Shown here: positions 1 through 5,759 of the stretch, in pieces
Position numbering within the stretch: the first letter of the stretch is position 1
Layout of the letters: the number at the start of each line of letters is the position of its first letter
Assembly (NCBI GenBank): GCA_001780385.1
Contig: MFGW01000155.1
Coordinates: 27,585 to 36,234, forward strand
Source of the DNA: Candidatus Fischerbacteria bacterium RBG_13_37_8
Lineage (GTDB): Bacteria > Acidobacteriota > HRBIN11 > MFGW01
Direction: 5' to 3'
DNA: 8,650 bases
Notes under the pieces: generated by a model
The model's database searches: none
What the model was told of the DNA's origin: nothing
The model's input: only the letters and a program-made list of their open reading frames with translations
Position numbers and translations under genes: made by a program

Positions 1-82
1 CCGTTTGGATCATATGCCCATATTTAAATCATAACAGAAAAATACTTAGAATAACTTACGAGAAGGTTAATTGGTCGAACGC

Positions 83-133
83 TTAAAAAAGAGATTTCTG
101 ATACACTTTAGGAGGATAAAAAAGACCGATAAT
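83..133 (-). pseudogene. C-terminal fragment of the DUF488-linked gene
   Basis: Directly beyond the 116-nt hairpin element, the minus strand reads IIGLFYPPKVYQKSLF followed by a TAA stop. From memory, the DUF488-associated family whose N-terminus lies at 246-413 ends in a very similar way, with a hydrophobic stretch, then GxFYPPK, then a short tail ending in LF. I infer that this is the true C-terminus of that gene. The frame does not match the N-terminal piece, and full-length relatives are roughly 200-250 residues, so more than 100 central codons are missing. The fragment is only 16 residues long and the match rests on one motif, so confidence is moderate. Confidence 0.5.
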
Positions 134-248
134 AAATTTGCTTTCGCACCGCAGGGTAAATACCCTGCGGGCGACCAAGGGACTCCGTCCCTTTGGAATC
201 CCTGAAGAAGGTATCCCTGCGCCAAGAGCGCAGGGTATAGCAAATTTA
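133..248. mobile_element. 116-nt three-hairpin element with 10-bp terminal inverted repeats
   Basis: The ends are perfect inverted repeats: TAAATTTGCT at 133-142 and its complement at 239-248. Between them lie three hairpins. The first is at 149-170 (CCGCAGGGT paired with ACCCTGCGG). The second is at 175-196 (CCAAGGGAC paired with GTCCCTTTGG, with one bulged A). The third is at 215-235 (CCCTGCGC paired with GCGCAGGG, loop CAAGA). The first and third hairpins share the core GCAGGGTA, which suggests internal duplication. With the outer stem closed, the whole would fold like a multi-branched cloverleaf. No coding capacity is seen. It resembles a MITE, REP or palindrome-type non-autonomous element; a structured RNA is possible. 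It interrupts a gene, which favours a mobile origin. Confidence 0.6.
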
Positions 249-413
249 ATCAACCCATTCATATTTTCTAAAACGATTATTTAATAAAGCAGATAAGGGA
301 ATAGGATAAATACGAATCCATTCTCCCGAATCAAGAACGCCTCCGGTGCACACCAATTCAGCATATGAACTTGAAGGCATAGGATATGTTGTCGCTGTAA
401 TTAAAAATTTCAC
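246..413 (-). pseudogene. N-terminal 55 residues of a DUF488-linked conserved hypothetical protein
   Basis: The reading frame starts at a GTG that overlaps the TGA stop of the DUF488 gene by four bases (GTGA), the usual sign of translational coupling. The product begins VKFLITATTYPMPSSSY, then ELVCTGG, then GEWIRIYPIP and ends KYEWVD. I recognise this as the start of a conserved family often encoded beside DUF488 proteins (pattern LITVKTYP, ELVCTAG, IRIYP, KKYxWIE), whose function is unknown. Full-length members are several times longer. The TAA stop at 246-248 lies inside the terminal inverted repeat of the hairpin element, so the element's end truncates the gene. A possible C-terminal piece follows at 83-133. 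The frame is too short for a standard ORF threshold. Confidence 0.7.
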
Positions 414-1231
414 ACTAAATGCTTTATAGAAATTTTATTCAGTGTTCTGGACTCAATAAGCTCTGCAATAATTGAACGATGACAGAATTTATAATCGGCT
501 TCAAAACAAGTCAGAGCAATTCTATTTAAATCATTTGCCTCTTTTATAATTTCTAAGATGGTATTTTCATAATTTTTTGCAAGGCGAGATTTATAGGATA
601 TAAAAAGATTTTTGTAATCACTTAAAGAGGAAAGTTTTTTTCTTAAGGCAGACTCTATTCCTAATTCTGGCAAATGCATATAATCAATATTTATGTATTT
701 ACAAAATTTAGATAGTTGCTTCGATGAAAAACCATATTTTCTGCTAACAGGATTATTCCTCACATCAATCAATAAGCGGATTCTATTCGTGATAAGCTGG
801 TTAAGAAAAAAATCAATATTTTTACCTTCATAACCTATTGTGAATAAGGATATTTCATTTCGATTAAGGCATAATGATTTCTTTATTTGCTCATTTGCTG
901 CCAACCCGTTATATTTTTCCTTTAGCTGCAAGTATTGAGAGATTTGATTCTTTGAGTAACTATTCTTATCATTATCCAGCTTGTTGTTGAGGTTCTTTAT
1001 AAATTGAATATCCTCAAATTTCATTAAATTAATTATGCTCTCATTTTTAACTTCAGATATCCAATTGCCATTTTTAGAACTGATATATTTTCGCATAAGC
1101 AGATAGAGAATATCTTTATTAAGCTGGAATGAGAAAGGTTTAGAATTAAGAATAATAAATGAATAGAAAGGCGTCTTTTGTCTTTGTGAAAATAGATATA
1201 CAATCTCATGCAATGACAGTCTGTACGCCAT
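410..1231 (-). CDS. DUF488 family protein with N-terminal helical extension
   Basis: This is the only intact gene in the left-hand cluster (273 residues). The C-terminal half is a DUF488 domain: TIGYEG at 131-136, DVRNNP at 156-161, YMHLPELGIES around 184-194, TCFEAD at 241-246 and the Cys-His-Arg triad at 250-252. DUF488 is a widespread family without an assigned reaction; the conserved Cys/His/Arg residues suggest a catalytic or ligand site. Residues 1-125 resemble the extension seen in relatives (YLFSQRQ, then FSFQ), but relatives appear to start some 15-20 residues earlier, so the N-terminus may be slightly shortened. The ATG follows AAGGAAG at good spacing and has an in-frame TAA directly before it, which fixes the start. 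The gene overlaps the decayed DUF2075 frame upstream and the next gene by GTGA downstream, indicating an ancestral operon. Confidence 0.85.
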   Translation of the reverse strand: MAYRLSLHEIVYLFSQRQKTPFYSFIILNSKPFSFQLNKDILYLLMRKYISSKNGNWISEVKNESIINLMKFEDIQFIKNLNNKLDNDKNSYSKNQISQYLQLKEKYNGLAANEQIKKSLCLNRNEISLFTIGYEGKNIDFFLNQLITNRIRLLIDVRNNPVSRKYGFSSKQLSKFCKYINIDYMHLPELGIESALRKKLSSLSDYKNLFISYKSRLAKNYENTILEIIKEANDLNRIALTCFEADYKFCHRSIIAELIESRTLNKISIKHLV

Positions 1232-1545
1232 TTACTTCCTTTGCTTCATTCTCATTCCATAAGACATTGGGTGTGCGATGAATATCTAACGTGGTTTCAA
1301 TCCAGTTGACGAAAGCCTCCGATATCTCATTACTCTGCGCGGTTATGTAGTCATGCGTGTATTTGAATTGCACAGCTCCCCTCTTGCCGATTATTTTTCT
1401 CAGTGTCTAAGTGAATGCCCTTGAACCGGTCACATAGTGCGTATTGTATCCATTCAGCAGCAAGTCAGCCTTGATATTGATAGCTATTTTGGATTTTCCC
1501 GTTCCGGGTCCGCCTTTCACAAGTATGATATTCTTTTGCTTTATG
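1206..1545 (-). pseudogene. DUF2075 (Schlafen-like P-loop ATPase/helicase) remnant
   Basis: Translated on the minus strand, this reads KNIILVKGGPGTGKSKIAIN, then HYVTGSRAFT, a TAG stop, and TLRKIIGKR. The Walker A GGPGTGKS followed by HYVTGSxAFTETLRK is the signature of DUF2075 (PF09848). The TAG at 1407-1409 stands where the family has Glu and is one base from GAG. After FKYTHDYITAQSNEI the frame jumps to SEAFVNWIETTLDIHRTPNVLW, which resembles a region close to the family's C-terminus. The Walker B region and the helicase core between them, probably more than 100 residues, are therefore absent. The frame closes at TGA 1206-1208, inside the DUF488 gene. The upstream end is fused out of frame to a MazG-like tail. 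It cannot encode a working ATPase. Identification is from recalled family motifs. Confidence 0.75.
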
Positions 1546-1689
1546 TGCTGGGTATTTCTTTCTATTCAGTTCAAGTTTTTTCAGGATTGCTTCCGACAGG
1601 TCCAGTTTCAGGTTATCCGCCAGATCAAATAAATATATGGCAATATCTGCCTTACTATTTTTTTCAAACATTGATTGTATCAAGAGCAA
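1531..1689 (-). pseudogene. C-terminal remnant of MazG-like nucleotide pyrophosphohydrolase
   Basis: The minus strand encodes SKADIAIYLFDLADNLKLDL followed by SEAILKKLELNRKKYPAHKAKE. This fits the last helices of MazG-like/dCTPase pyrophosphohydrolases, whose pattern is (E)ADxxIYLxxLADxLxxDL, then AxxxKLxxNxxKYP, then KxKG. The Asp of KAD would be a metal ligand. These enzymes hydrolyse (d)NTPs to monophosphates. The N-terminal half, with the ExxE metal site, is missing: an in-frame TGA lies nine codons upstream of the first methionine-like codon and the sequence before it shows no family match. Immediately after the KAKE motif the sequence runs into the DUF2075 P-loop in another frame, so the junction looks like a deletion between two neighbouring genes. 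Confidence 0.65.
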
Positions 1690-1779
1690 ATAGTGATTTC
1701 AATAGTGATGGTTCGGACTTTGGCGCACTGCTATATTTTGCAATGCAAATATGTTCTGAAGAACCAGGGCATGCGGCAT

Positions 1780-3438
1780 TTAAACAAAAGCATAACTGCG
1801 CTTGCATAGATGCTTGCTCCAATAGTATGAAATGAGCGATATCGCAATAACGGCAGGAAAAACACCGTCTTCTGCAGAGTAATAATAATCAATCAGGGTT
1901 TCAAAAATAGCAATAGTAGCAGTTACTATGGGAATGATAACAAAATGCCTGCGAAACACGAAATTATACGCGGCTATGAAAAATAATCCCAATAATGCTC
2001 CTCTTATGGCAAATACTTTCAAATCCGTGGTGCCATATTTGCTGCTTAGCAGGAATCCGCCTAGCATCATGCATGTAGCAATAAGCACCTTGTAGCGTGT
2101 CCAATTCCTGCTCCAGCGGTCTGATAAGGATACCGCAATCAAATACCCGGTGGTCAATACTGCATAATAAATAATAGTGTTTGCGAAAACGCTGAACCAT
2201 GGAACCACACTATCTACATACGAAAAATCCGGCCACGGACTAAAGAAGCTTTTTGCATAATGATTACTGAAAATTGCTATTGAAGCAGCAATAGCACCAA
2301 CCGCACATGCAAGCGCAATAGTATTCTTTCGCAAAACTTCCTGCGAATCGCGTCTCCAGTTATTACCAAGGAATACTAATAATGCAAGGATACTGACAAA
2401 TATGATGCCTTTGGATATTATGCTGAAAAAGTCTACAATAAATTGAGCGGAAAAGGATTCTATCGTCGAATAGTGAGCAATTAGTCCAGTAAGCCTGTTG
2501 AATTCAAGGAATATAAGGAGCAGGAAGAGCGCTCCGGTCCATTTATTGAGCAGCGGCGAGGAGGGATTTTTCCTGCTTCGGAATATGATTGCATACAAAA
2601 GAACAATGCCCAATAGGATCAGGTATGCTAATCCGGAAATTATTGAAAGCAGACTGCTGTATGAAGCTTGCGCTTTGTTAGAACGACTCCATTCTGATGG
2701 TATCTCAATCTCTTGCTTGTACGAGGCAAGCCGGTCACCTTTGATCTGCAACGATACAAGCGCTTTTGTATTTTTTAGTGGAATAGATGTATCCTGAAAA
2801 ACGAATTCCCAGTCTCTACGTGCAGGAGCTTGATGCAGGTCGATGAAAATCTCCTTGAAATTTCCTGATTTATCTCCGTAGATTTCATGCATAAACCATT
2901 GTGCGCAATTCCGTGTTTCAGCTTCATTAAGTGATGCTCCCGGAGCATTTTCAGGCATTGAATGATAGAAGGAACCTGGAAGGTTATCAGATGGCATCTG
3001 CTCTGGAAATTCTTTATTCCAGATATCAAGAATCTGCAATCCGGGGTAGGTGACGTTAATCTCTTCGGTGCGTTCTTCCAGGGTGCCTTTGAAGCGTGCA
3101 AGTCTGATCATCCAGGATGGCTTCGACAGGTAGGTTCCCATGAGGCTTTTATACATCTCCTCTCCCTCCATTTCCCATACATAGGTGTGCGCCTCTGAAG
3201 GTGATGTGTTATCTGCTGATATAAAAACTTGCCACGTAGGATCAAGTGTAATGTTATGCGAAAAGATATGTTGTTTAAAGGATGCATGCACATGCTCCCT
3301 TGAGCCGAGGAATGGTGCAATGCTTAGATCTAAAGACCGAGAGAATCTAATTATAATATTCATCCCCGAGATGTATCCATGCTTTTTGACGCAATCTCTG
3401 GACAATAATAATAGCAAGGGGCAGTAGTACGATTGCAA
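1780..3438 (-). pseudogene. C-terminal part of large CPBP-type protease (extracytoplasmic domain plus membrane segments)
   Basis: This is the downstream portion of the gene that begins at 3890. Residues about 60-255 form a soluble module with DPTWQVF, then HTYVWEMEG, YKSLMGTYLSKPSWMIRLARF and RRDWEFVFQD. From memory this matches the region that follows the protease domain in very large CPBP-family membrane proteins. Residues about 263-540 contain roughly nine hydrophobic segments. The frame is shifted by one base relative to the CPBP domain; the two frames overlap at 3347-3438. The first ATG that could serve alone is at 3361-3363, but only GGGG abuts it, so independent translation looks weak. 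It ends at 1780, next to the decayed MazG region. If the shift is genuine and unprogrammed, the gene is dead; a sequencing indel is the main alternative. Confidence 0.65.
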
Positions 3439-3890
3439 GCAGGATTATTTGATTTGTAAGTGCTTCCAATGAAGTTATCTTGAATATAGGTGTTGAAAAG
3501 ATAATGATACCATATAGGCAATGACTGATGATGATTGGCAGCAATCCGAAGCGTATATAAAACAAACCGTATAGAATTGAGGGGAGGAATAATTCAAAAA
3601 TGCGTGCATGGGCGGGTTCTTGTAAATACCAGGTATGAGCAGACCCGAACATGATCGCCTGAAGAATTAATGCAATGAAAATGAACAGCCCTCGTTTGCG
3701 GAACCTGGTGCCGATCAGTGCTCCAGCCGCAATAGGTATAGCGCGGAATAAACATTCTTCAAAAAATCCAGCATAAAGTGATAGTGAGAATGCCTCGTAC
3801 CATGGGTGCTTTGCTGATAAAATTTCCGGGTTAAAATATCTATCTGCAGGGATGAACCAATCAAAATAACTGACCGCAATGTAGTGAAGC
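3347..3890 (-). pseudogene. CPBP intramembrane metalloprotease domain, N-terminally truncated
   Basis: The 184-residue frame carries the CPBP (CAAX protease and bacteriocin-processing, Abi) motifs. Motif 1 is FFEECLFR with Glu48, Glu49 and Arg53; motif 2 is FGSAH with Phe85 and His89; motif 3 is at His127. These residues form the active site in membrane helices. Motif 3 usually reads HxxxN or HxxxD, but here it is HCLYG, so the acidic or amide partner is lost. The surrounding pattern (LQAxxFGxAH, PAxARxxELxxPSxLxGLxYxRFGLLPxI) matches very large CPBP proteins in which the protease domain is central. The part that should precede it is missing: coding sequence starts right at the IS200 end hairpin near 3890, and the first residues of the open frame are IS sequence. 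It continues, frameshifted, into 1780-3438. Confidence 0.75.
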
Positions 3891-3891
3891 T

Positions 3892-3910
3892 CCCCGACCA
3901 AAGGTCGGGG
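3892..3910. repeat. IS200 right-end hairpin
   Basis: CCCCGACC at 3892-3899 and GGTCGGGG at 3903-3910 are perfectly complementary around an AAA loop. Flanking GAAGC and CTTC extend the stem with a small bulge. The palindrome lies just after the tnpA stop codon, as expected for the right end, and is identical to the copy at 4443-4461. TnpA is expected to bind it as single-stranded DNA. Confidence 0.85.
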
Positions 3911-3920
3911 CTTCTTTAGT

Positions 3921-4349
3921 TCAGGAATTAAACAATGTCAATTGTTCTTGAGAATAACTATGATGCTTTATGTACTTCTTTATTACATCATCTGTTACTT
4001 GCTCCCCCACTGTCCTGAAAAAATATCCCTCCTCCCATAAATGCCCAGCCCACAATTTCCTCTTTATTTGTGGAAACTCCTTAAATATTATACTCCCAGA
4101 TATACTTTTCAATATCCCTACTACTTTTGAAACCGAATACCAAGGAGGAAAAGAAATCAATATGTGTACATGATCTTCAGCTACTACGCATTCCTCAATC
4201 TCAAAACTAAATTGACTAGCAATCTCTTGAAATATCTCCTTCAACCTTCTTTGAATCTCTCCAATAAGAATCTTCTTCCTATACTTAGGACACCATACCA
4301 TATGATACTTAGCCTCATAAACGCAATGACTAGTCCTTTTCAAAGTCAT
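3921..4349 (-). CDS. tnpA: IS200/IS605 family Y1 (HUH) transposase TnpA
   Basis: The 142-residue product has the normal length for TnpA of IS200-type elements. It cuts and rejoins single-stranded element ends during 'peel-and-paste' transposition. Visible motifs are the N-terminal YHMVWCPKYRKKIL strand (15-28), the metal-binding HUH motif His60-Val-His62 in EDHVHILISFPP, a LWEEGYFFRTVG segment (105-115), and the catalytic tyrosine, most likely Tyr126 in VIKKYIKHH. No stop or frameshift is present. The start at 4349 is the first ATG of the family-like sequence (MTLKRTSHCVYEAKYH). No good Shine-Dalgarno lies before it, which fits the low expression typical of IS200 transposases. A strong stem-loop lies just upstream. 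Confidence 0.95.
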   Translation of the reverse strand: MTLKRTSHCVYEAKYHMVWCPKYRKKILIGEIQRRLKEIFQEIASQFSFEIEECVVAEDHVHILISFPPWYSVSKVVGILKSISGSIIFKEFPQIKRKLWAGHLWEEGYFFRTVGEQVTDDVIKKYIKHHSYSQEQLTLFNS

Positions 4350-4365
4350 GCATTTATATTATTAG

Positions 4366-4431
4366 GAAAGCAGCATTTTCTCAAGCCCTTATAGACAAAT
4401 GCCTATAAGACTTTGAGAAAATGCTGCTTTC
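4366..4431. promoter_or_regulatory. Large nested stem-loop in the IS200 leader, upstream of tnpA
   Basis: Arms of 19 perfectly complementary bases at 4366-4384 and 4413-4431 enclose a second stem (CTTATAG at 4388-4394 with CTATAAG at 4403-4409) and an eight-base loop. It lies between the left-end hairpin and the tnpA start. In characterised IS200 elements an internal inverted repeat near the left end acts as a transcription terminator and limits transposase expression. That role here is inferred from position. The symmetry would allow action on transcripts from both sides. Confidence 0.65.
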
Positions 4432-4442
4432 GCGCTTTTCAT

Positions 4443-4461
4443 CCCCGACCAAAGGTCGGGG
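4443..4461. repeat. IS200 left-end hairpin
   Basis: This palindrome, CCCCGACC-AAA-GGTCGGGG, is identical to the one at 3892-3910. It lies upstream of tnpA and beyond the leader stem-loop, and marks the left end of the element. Unlike the right-end copy, its immediate flanks (AT and CATTC) do not extend the stem. Confidence 0.85.
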
Positions 4462-4482
4462 CATTCAAGCGCATTTTCCGTA

Positions 4483-5115
4483 ATGAGAATCAACATATCA
4501 TTTATATTATCAATTATTGTTGCGCTTGCATGTTTTCTAATTGCGAACTCGGCAAATTATGTTTATTGTCATTGTGATACCATGGATGGACCGGTCATTC
4601 AGGCAGCCAAAAAGGCATTGGAAACCGGTGATGTAAGTCTTGTGCTGATCTGGGTGCAGAAAGATGATGAAACAGCAATCAGGAAAGCATTTGAAAGAAC
4701 GATAGCGGTAAGGAAACTAAACGCTGAAGCGAAAGAATTTGCCGACATGTATTTCTTTGAAACGTTAGTTCGCATTCACCGGGCTGGAGAAGGATTTCCC
4801 TACACCGGAATCGAGCCGGCAGGGACGGATGTTGGACCAGCCGTGTCGGCAGCGGACAAAGCGCTTGAAACAGGCTCGCGTGAGAAATTAATCAACTTCA
4901 TCTCAGACGAAATCAAACATGGAATCGAAAAGCATTTCAAAGAGGCTCTTGAAAAGAAGAATTATAAAAAGGATGATATTTCAGCAGGTCGTGAATATGT
5001 CAAAGCGTATGTAGAATATGTGCATTATGTGGAGAAAATTTATGAATCAACGAAGAGTGCGGGACATGAACATAGCCATGGTCATGAGGCTGAAGAACTG
5101 CCGGAGAGCAAATAA
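4483..5115 (+). CDS. DUF6448 family exported protein with His-rich tail
   Basis: The 210-residue product starts with a signal peptide or membrane anchor (hydrophobic 5-24) leading into CHCDTMDGPV at 29-38, the family's characteristic mature N-terminus. It continues with VLIWVQKDDE, AIRKAFERTIAVRKL and the strongly conserved ADMYFFETLVRIHRAGEG (87-104), which I recall from DUF6448. The function is unknown. The protein holds two related halves: GPVIQAAKKALETG at 37-49 and GPAVSAADKALETG at 118-131. It ends in a His-rich HEHSHGHE (195-202) that could bind a metal ion. No clear Shine-Dalgarno precedes the ATG, and the IS200 end hairpin lies 21 bases upstream, so the native promoter has probably been displaced. 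The next, truncated gene starts two bases after its stop. Confidence 0.85.
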   Translation: MRINISFILSIIVALACFLIANSANYVYCHCDTMDGPVIQAAKKALETGDVSLVLIWVQKDDETAIRKAFERTIAVRKLNAEAKEFADMYFFETLVRIHRAGEGFPYTGIEPAGTDVGPAVSAADKALETGSREKLINFISDEIKHGIEKHFKEALEKKNYKKDDISAGREYVKAYVEYVHYVEKIYESTKSAGHEHSHGHEAEELPESK

Positions 5116-5117
5116 TC

Positions 5118-5205
5118 ATGAACATGAATGAGCATGAGCCAGTAAAATTATCGGGATGGTGGAAGAAGGGAATAATTATTGTAGTAGCAATAAAGTTGTT
5201 TCTGC
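5118..5205 (+). pseudogene. 5' end of a truncated membrane-protein gene downstream of DUF6448
   Basis: Two bases after the DUF6448 stop, an ATG with GGAGAG upstream opens a frame MNMNEHEPVKLSGWWKKGII and then IVVAI. A short polar start, a GWWKKG turn and the beginning of a hydrophobic helix suggest a polytopic membrane protein. The layout vaguely recalls the N-termini of heme-copper/nitric-oxide-reductase-type or cytochrome-linked subunits, but I cannot assign it. From about 5205 the frame runs antisense through another remnant, and the remaining residues to the stop at 5378 look like noise. The gene was probably cut off shortly after its first codons. The tight spacing suggests it was co-transcribed with DUF6448. 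Confidence 0.45.
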
Positions 5206-5214
5206 AGAAGATCT

Positions 5215-5410
5215 CTTATTACAGAAAATTAACATTTTCTTTATTTTATTGGCGCGTGCAATATCGTATAATTCTTCTATATCATATTGATCCAGCATAT
5301 ATGCAGAGACAGCCTGACTGCAATCTGCTGAATCGCATCGAAATAATCCCATTTTTCTCCAACGTTTGTTGCAACTAATCCTTCTAAAATTGCTAACTCC
5401 AGAGGTCTTC
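5215..5410 (-). pseudogene. Unidentified decayed coding remnant downstream of the HEPN-MNT pair
   Basis: Two minus-strand frames contain protein-like segments that appear to belong together. One (from 5408) reads RPLELAILEGLVATNVGEKW followed by DYFDAIQQI. The other continues with AVSAYMLDQYDIEELYDIAR and then ANKIKK. Joining them with one frameshift near 5318-5330 gives an amphipathic, helical sequence with natural composition. There is an in-frame TGA at 5409-5411 just before the first piece and no convincing start. I do not recognise the family. An uncharacterised helical domain or the C-terminal part of a nucleotidyltransferase-like protein are guesses only. It lies directly between the MNT gene and the truncated membrane-protein gene, so it may be the debris of the event that truncated the latter. 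Confidence 0.35.
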
Positions 5411-5438
5411 ATAATAAAGCCTAGCAAATTTTTGTCGC

Positions 5439-5759
5439 TCAAATGATTTCAATTCCTTTTGCTTTGACTTCATCACGGATGAATGAAAAACCATGTTCGG
5501 TTTCATATTCTTCTTCAGTCATTCCCAAAATTTCCATGGGTCTTTTTATGCCTAATCGGGCGCGTCCCAAGATGCATAAACGCTCCCATAAATCCATATT
5601 CTTAAGATCGTTTGATAGCACGAGCAAATCTAAATCGCTATCAGTTCTGGCATTACCTGATGCATAGGAGCCGTAAATAATAATCTTTTTGGCTCTGATA
5701 CCCAATGCTTCAAGATTCTTTTTGTATTGATTTATGGTGTCAAGCATTTCTTTATCCAT
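5439..5759 (-). CDS. MNT-type minimal nucleotidyltransferase
   Basis: The 106-residue protein is a minimal Pol-beta-fold nucleotidyltransferase. The GSx10DxD signature is complete: Gly30-Ser31 in IIYGSYASG and Asp42-Leu-Asp44 in RTDSDLDLLV, the metal-binding aspartates. In HEPN-MNT modules the MNT partner can modify and silence the HEPN ribonuclease by adding AMP. The start ATG lies inside the end of the HEPN gene (28-base overlap) and is preceded by AAGGAGA with seven bases spacing, so coupled translation is likely. No strong terminator is seen after the stop. The protein looks intact and of normal length. Confidence 0.9.
   Translation of the reverse strand: MDKEMLDTINQYKKNLEALGIRAKKIIIYGSYASGNARTDSDLDLLVLSNDLKNMDLWERLCILGRARLGIKRPMEILGMTEEEYETEHGFSFIRDEVKAKGIEII

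Larger units (their letters stand above)
3891..4462 (-). mobile_element. IS200/IS605-family insertion sequence (IS200-type, TnpA only)
   Basis: One tnpA gene is bracketed by two identical 19-nt palindromes at 3892-3910 and 4443-4461, which are typical subterminal hairpins of single-strand transposing IS200/IS605 elements. No TnpB/IscB gene is present, so this is the minimal IS200 layout. The exact cleavage points lie a few bases outside the hairpins and cannot be fixed by eye, because these elements make no target duplication. The left end (5' of tnpA) is at the high coordinate and the right end at the low coordinate. It separates a truncated CPBP gene from DUF6448 and lies 21 bases before the latter's start codon. 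Both ends and the transposase look intact, so it may still be active. Confidence 0.85.

Noticed and set aside
133..248. Cloverleaf considered as tRNA or tmRNA
   Set aside because: There is no T-loop consensus, no anticodon arm of the right size and no CCA-type acceptor geometry.
1437..1835. Open frames on the plus strand (132 and 62 codons)
   Set aside because: They run antisense to the DUF2075 and MazG remnants; the PVPGPP stretch is just the reverse of the P-loop codons.
2498..3427. Several open frames on both strands inside the CPBP gene
   Set aside because: They overlap the clearly protein-like 1780-3438 frame and have no recognisable motifs or ribosome-binding sites.
3970..4394. Plus-strand frames across the IS
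   Set aside because: They are antisense to tnpA or pass through its leader stem-loop.
5423..5431. AGCAAATTT, identical to nine bases of the 116-nt element's terminal repeat
   Set aside because: A single nine-base AT-rich match without a partner or hairpins is compatible with chance, although it lies at a gene junction.
5443..5667. 74-codon plus-strand frame
   Set aside because: It is antisense to the MNT gene, whose catalytic motifs are complete.
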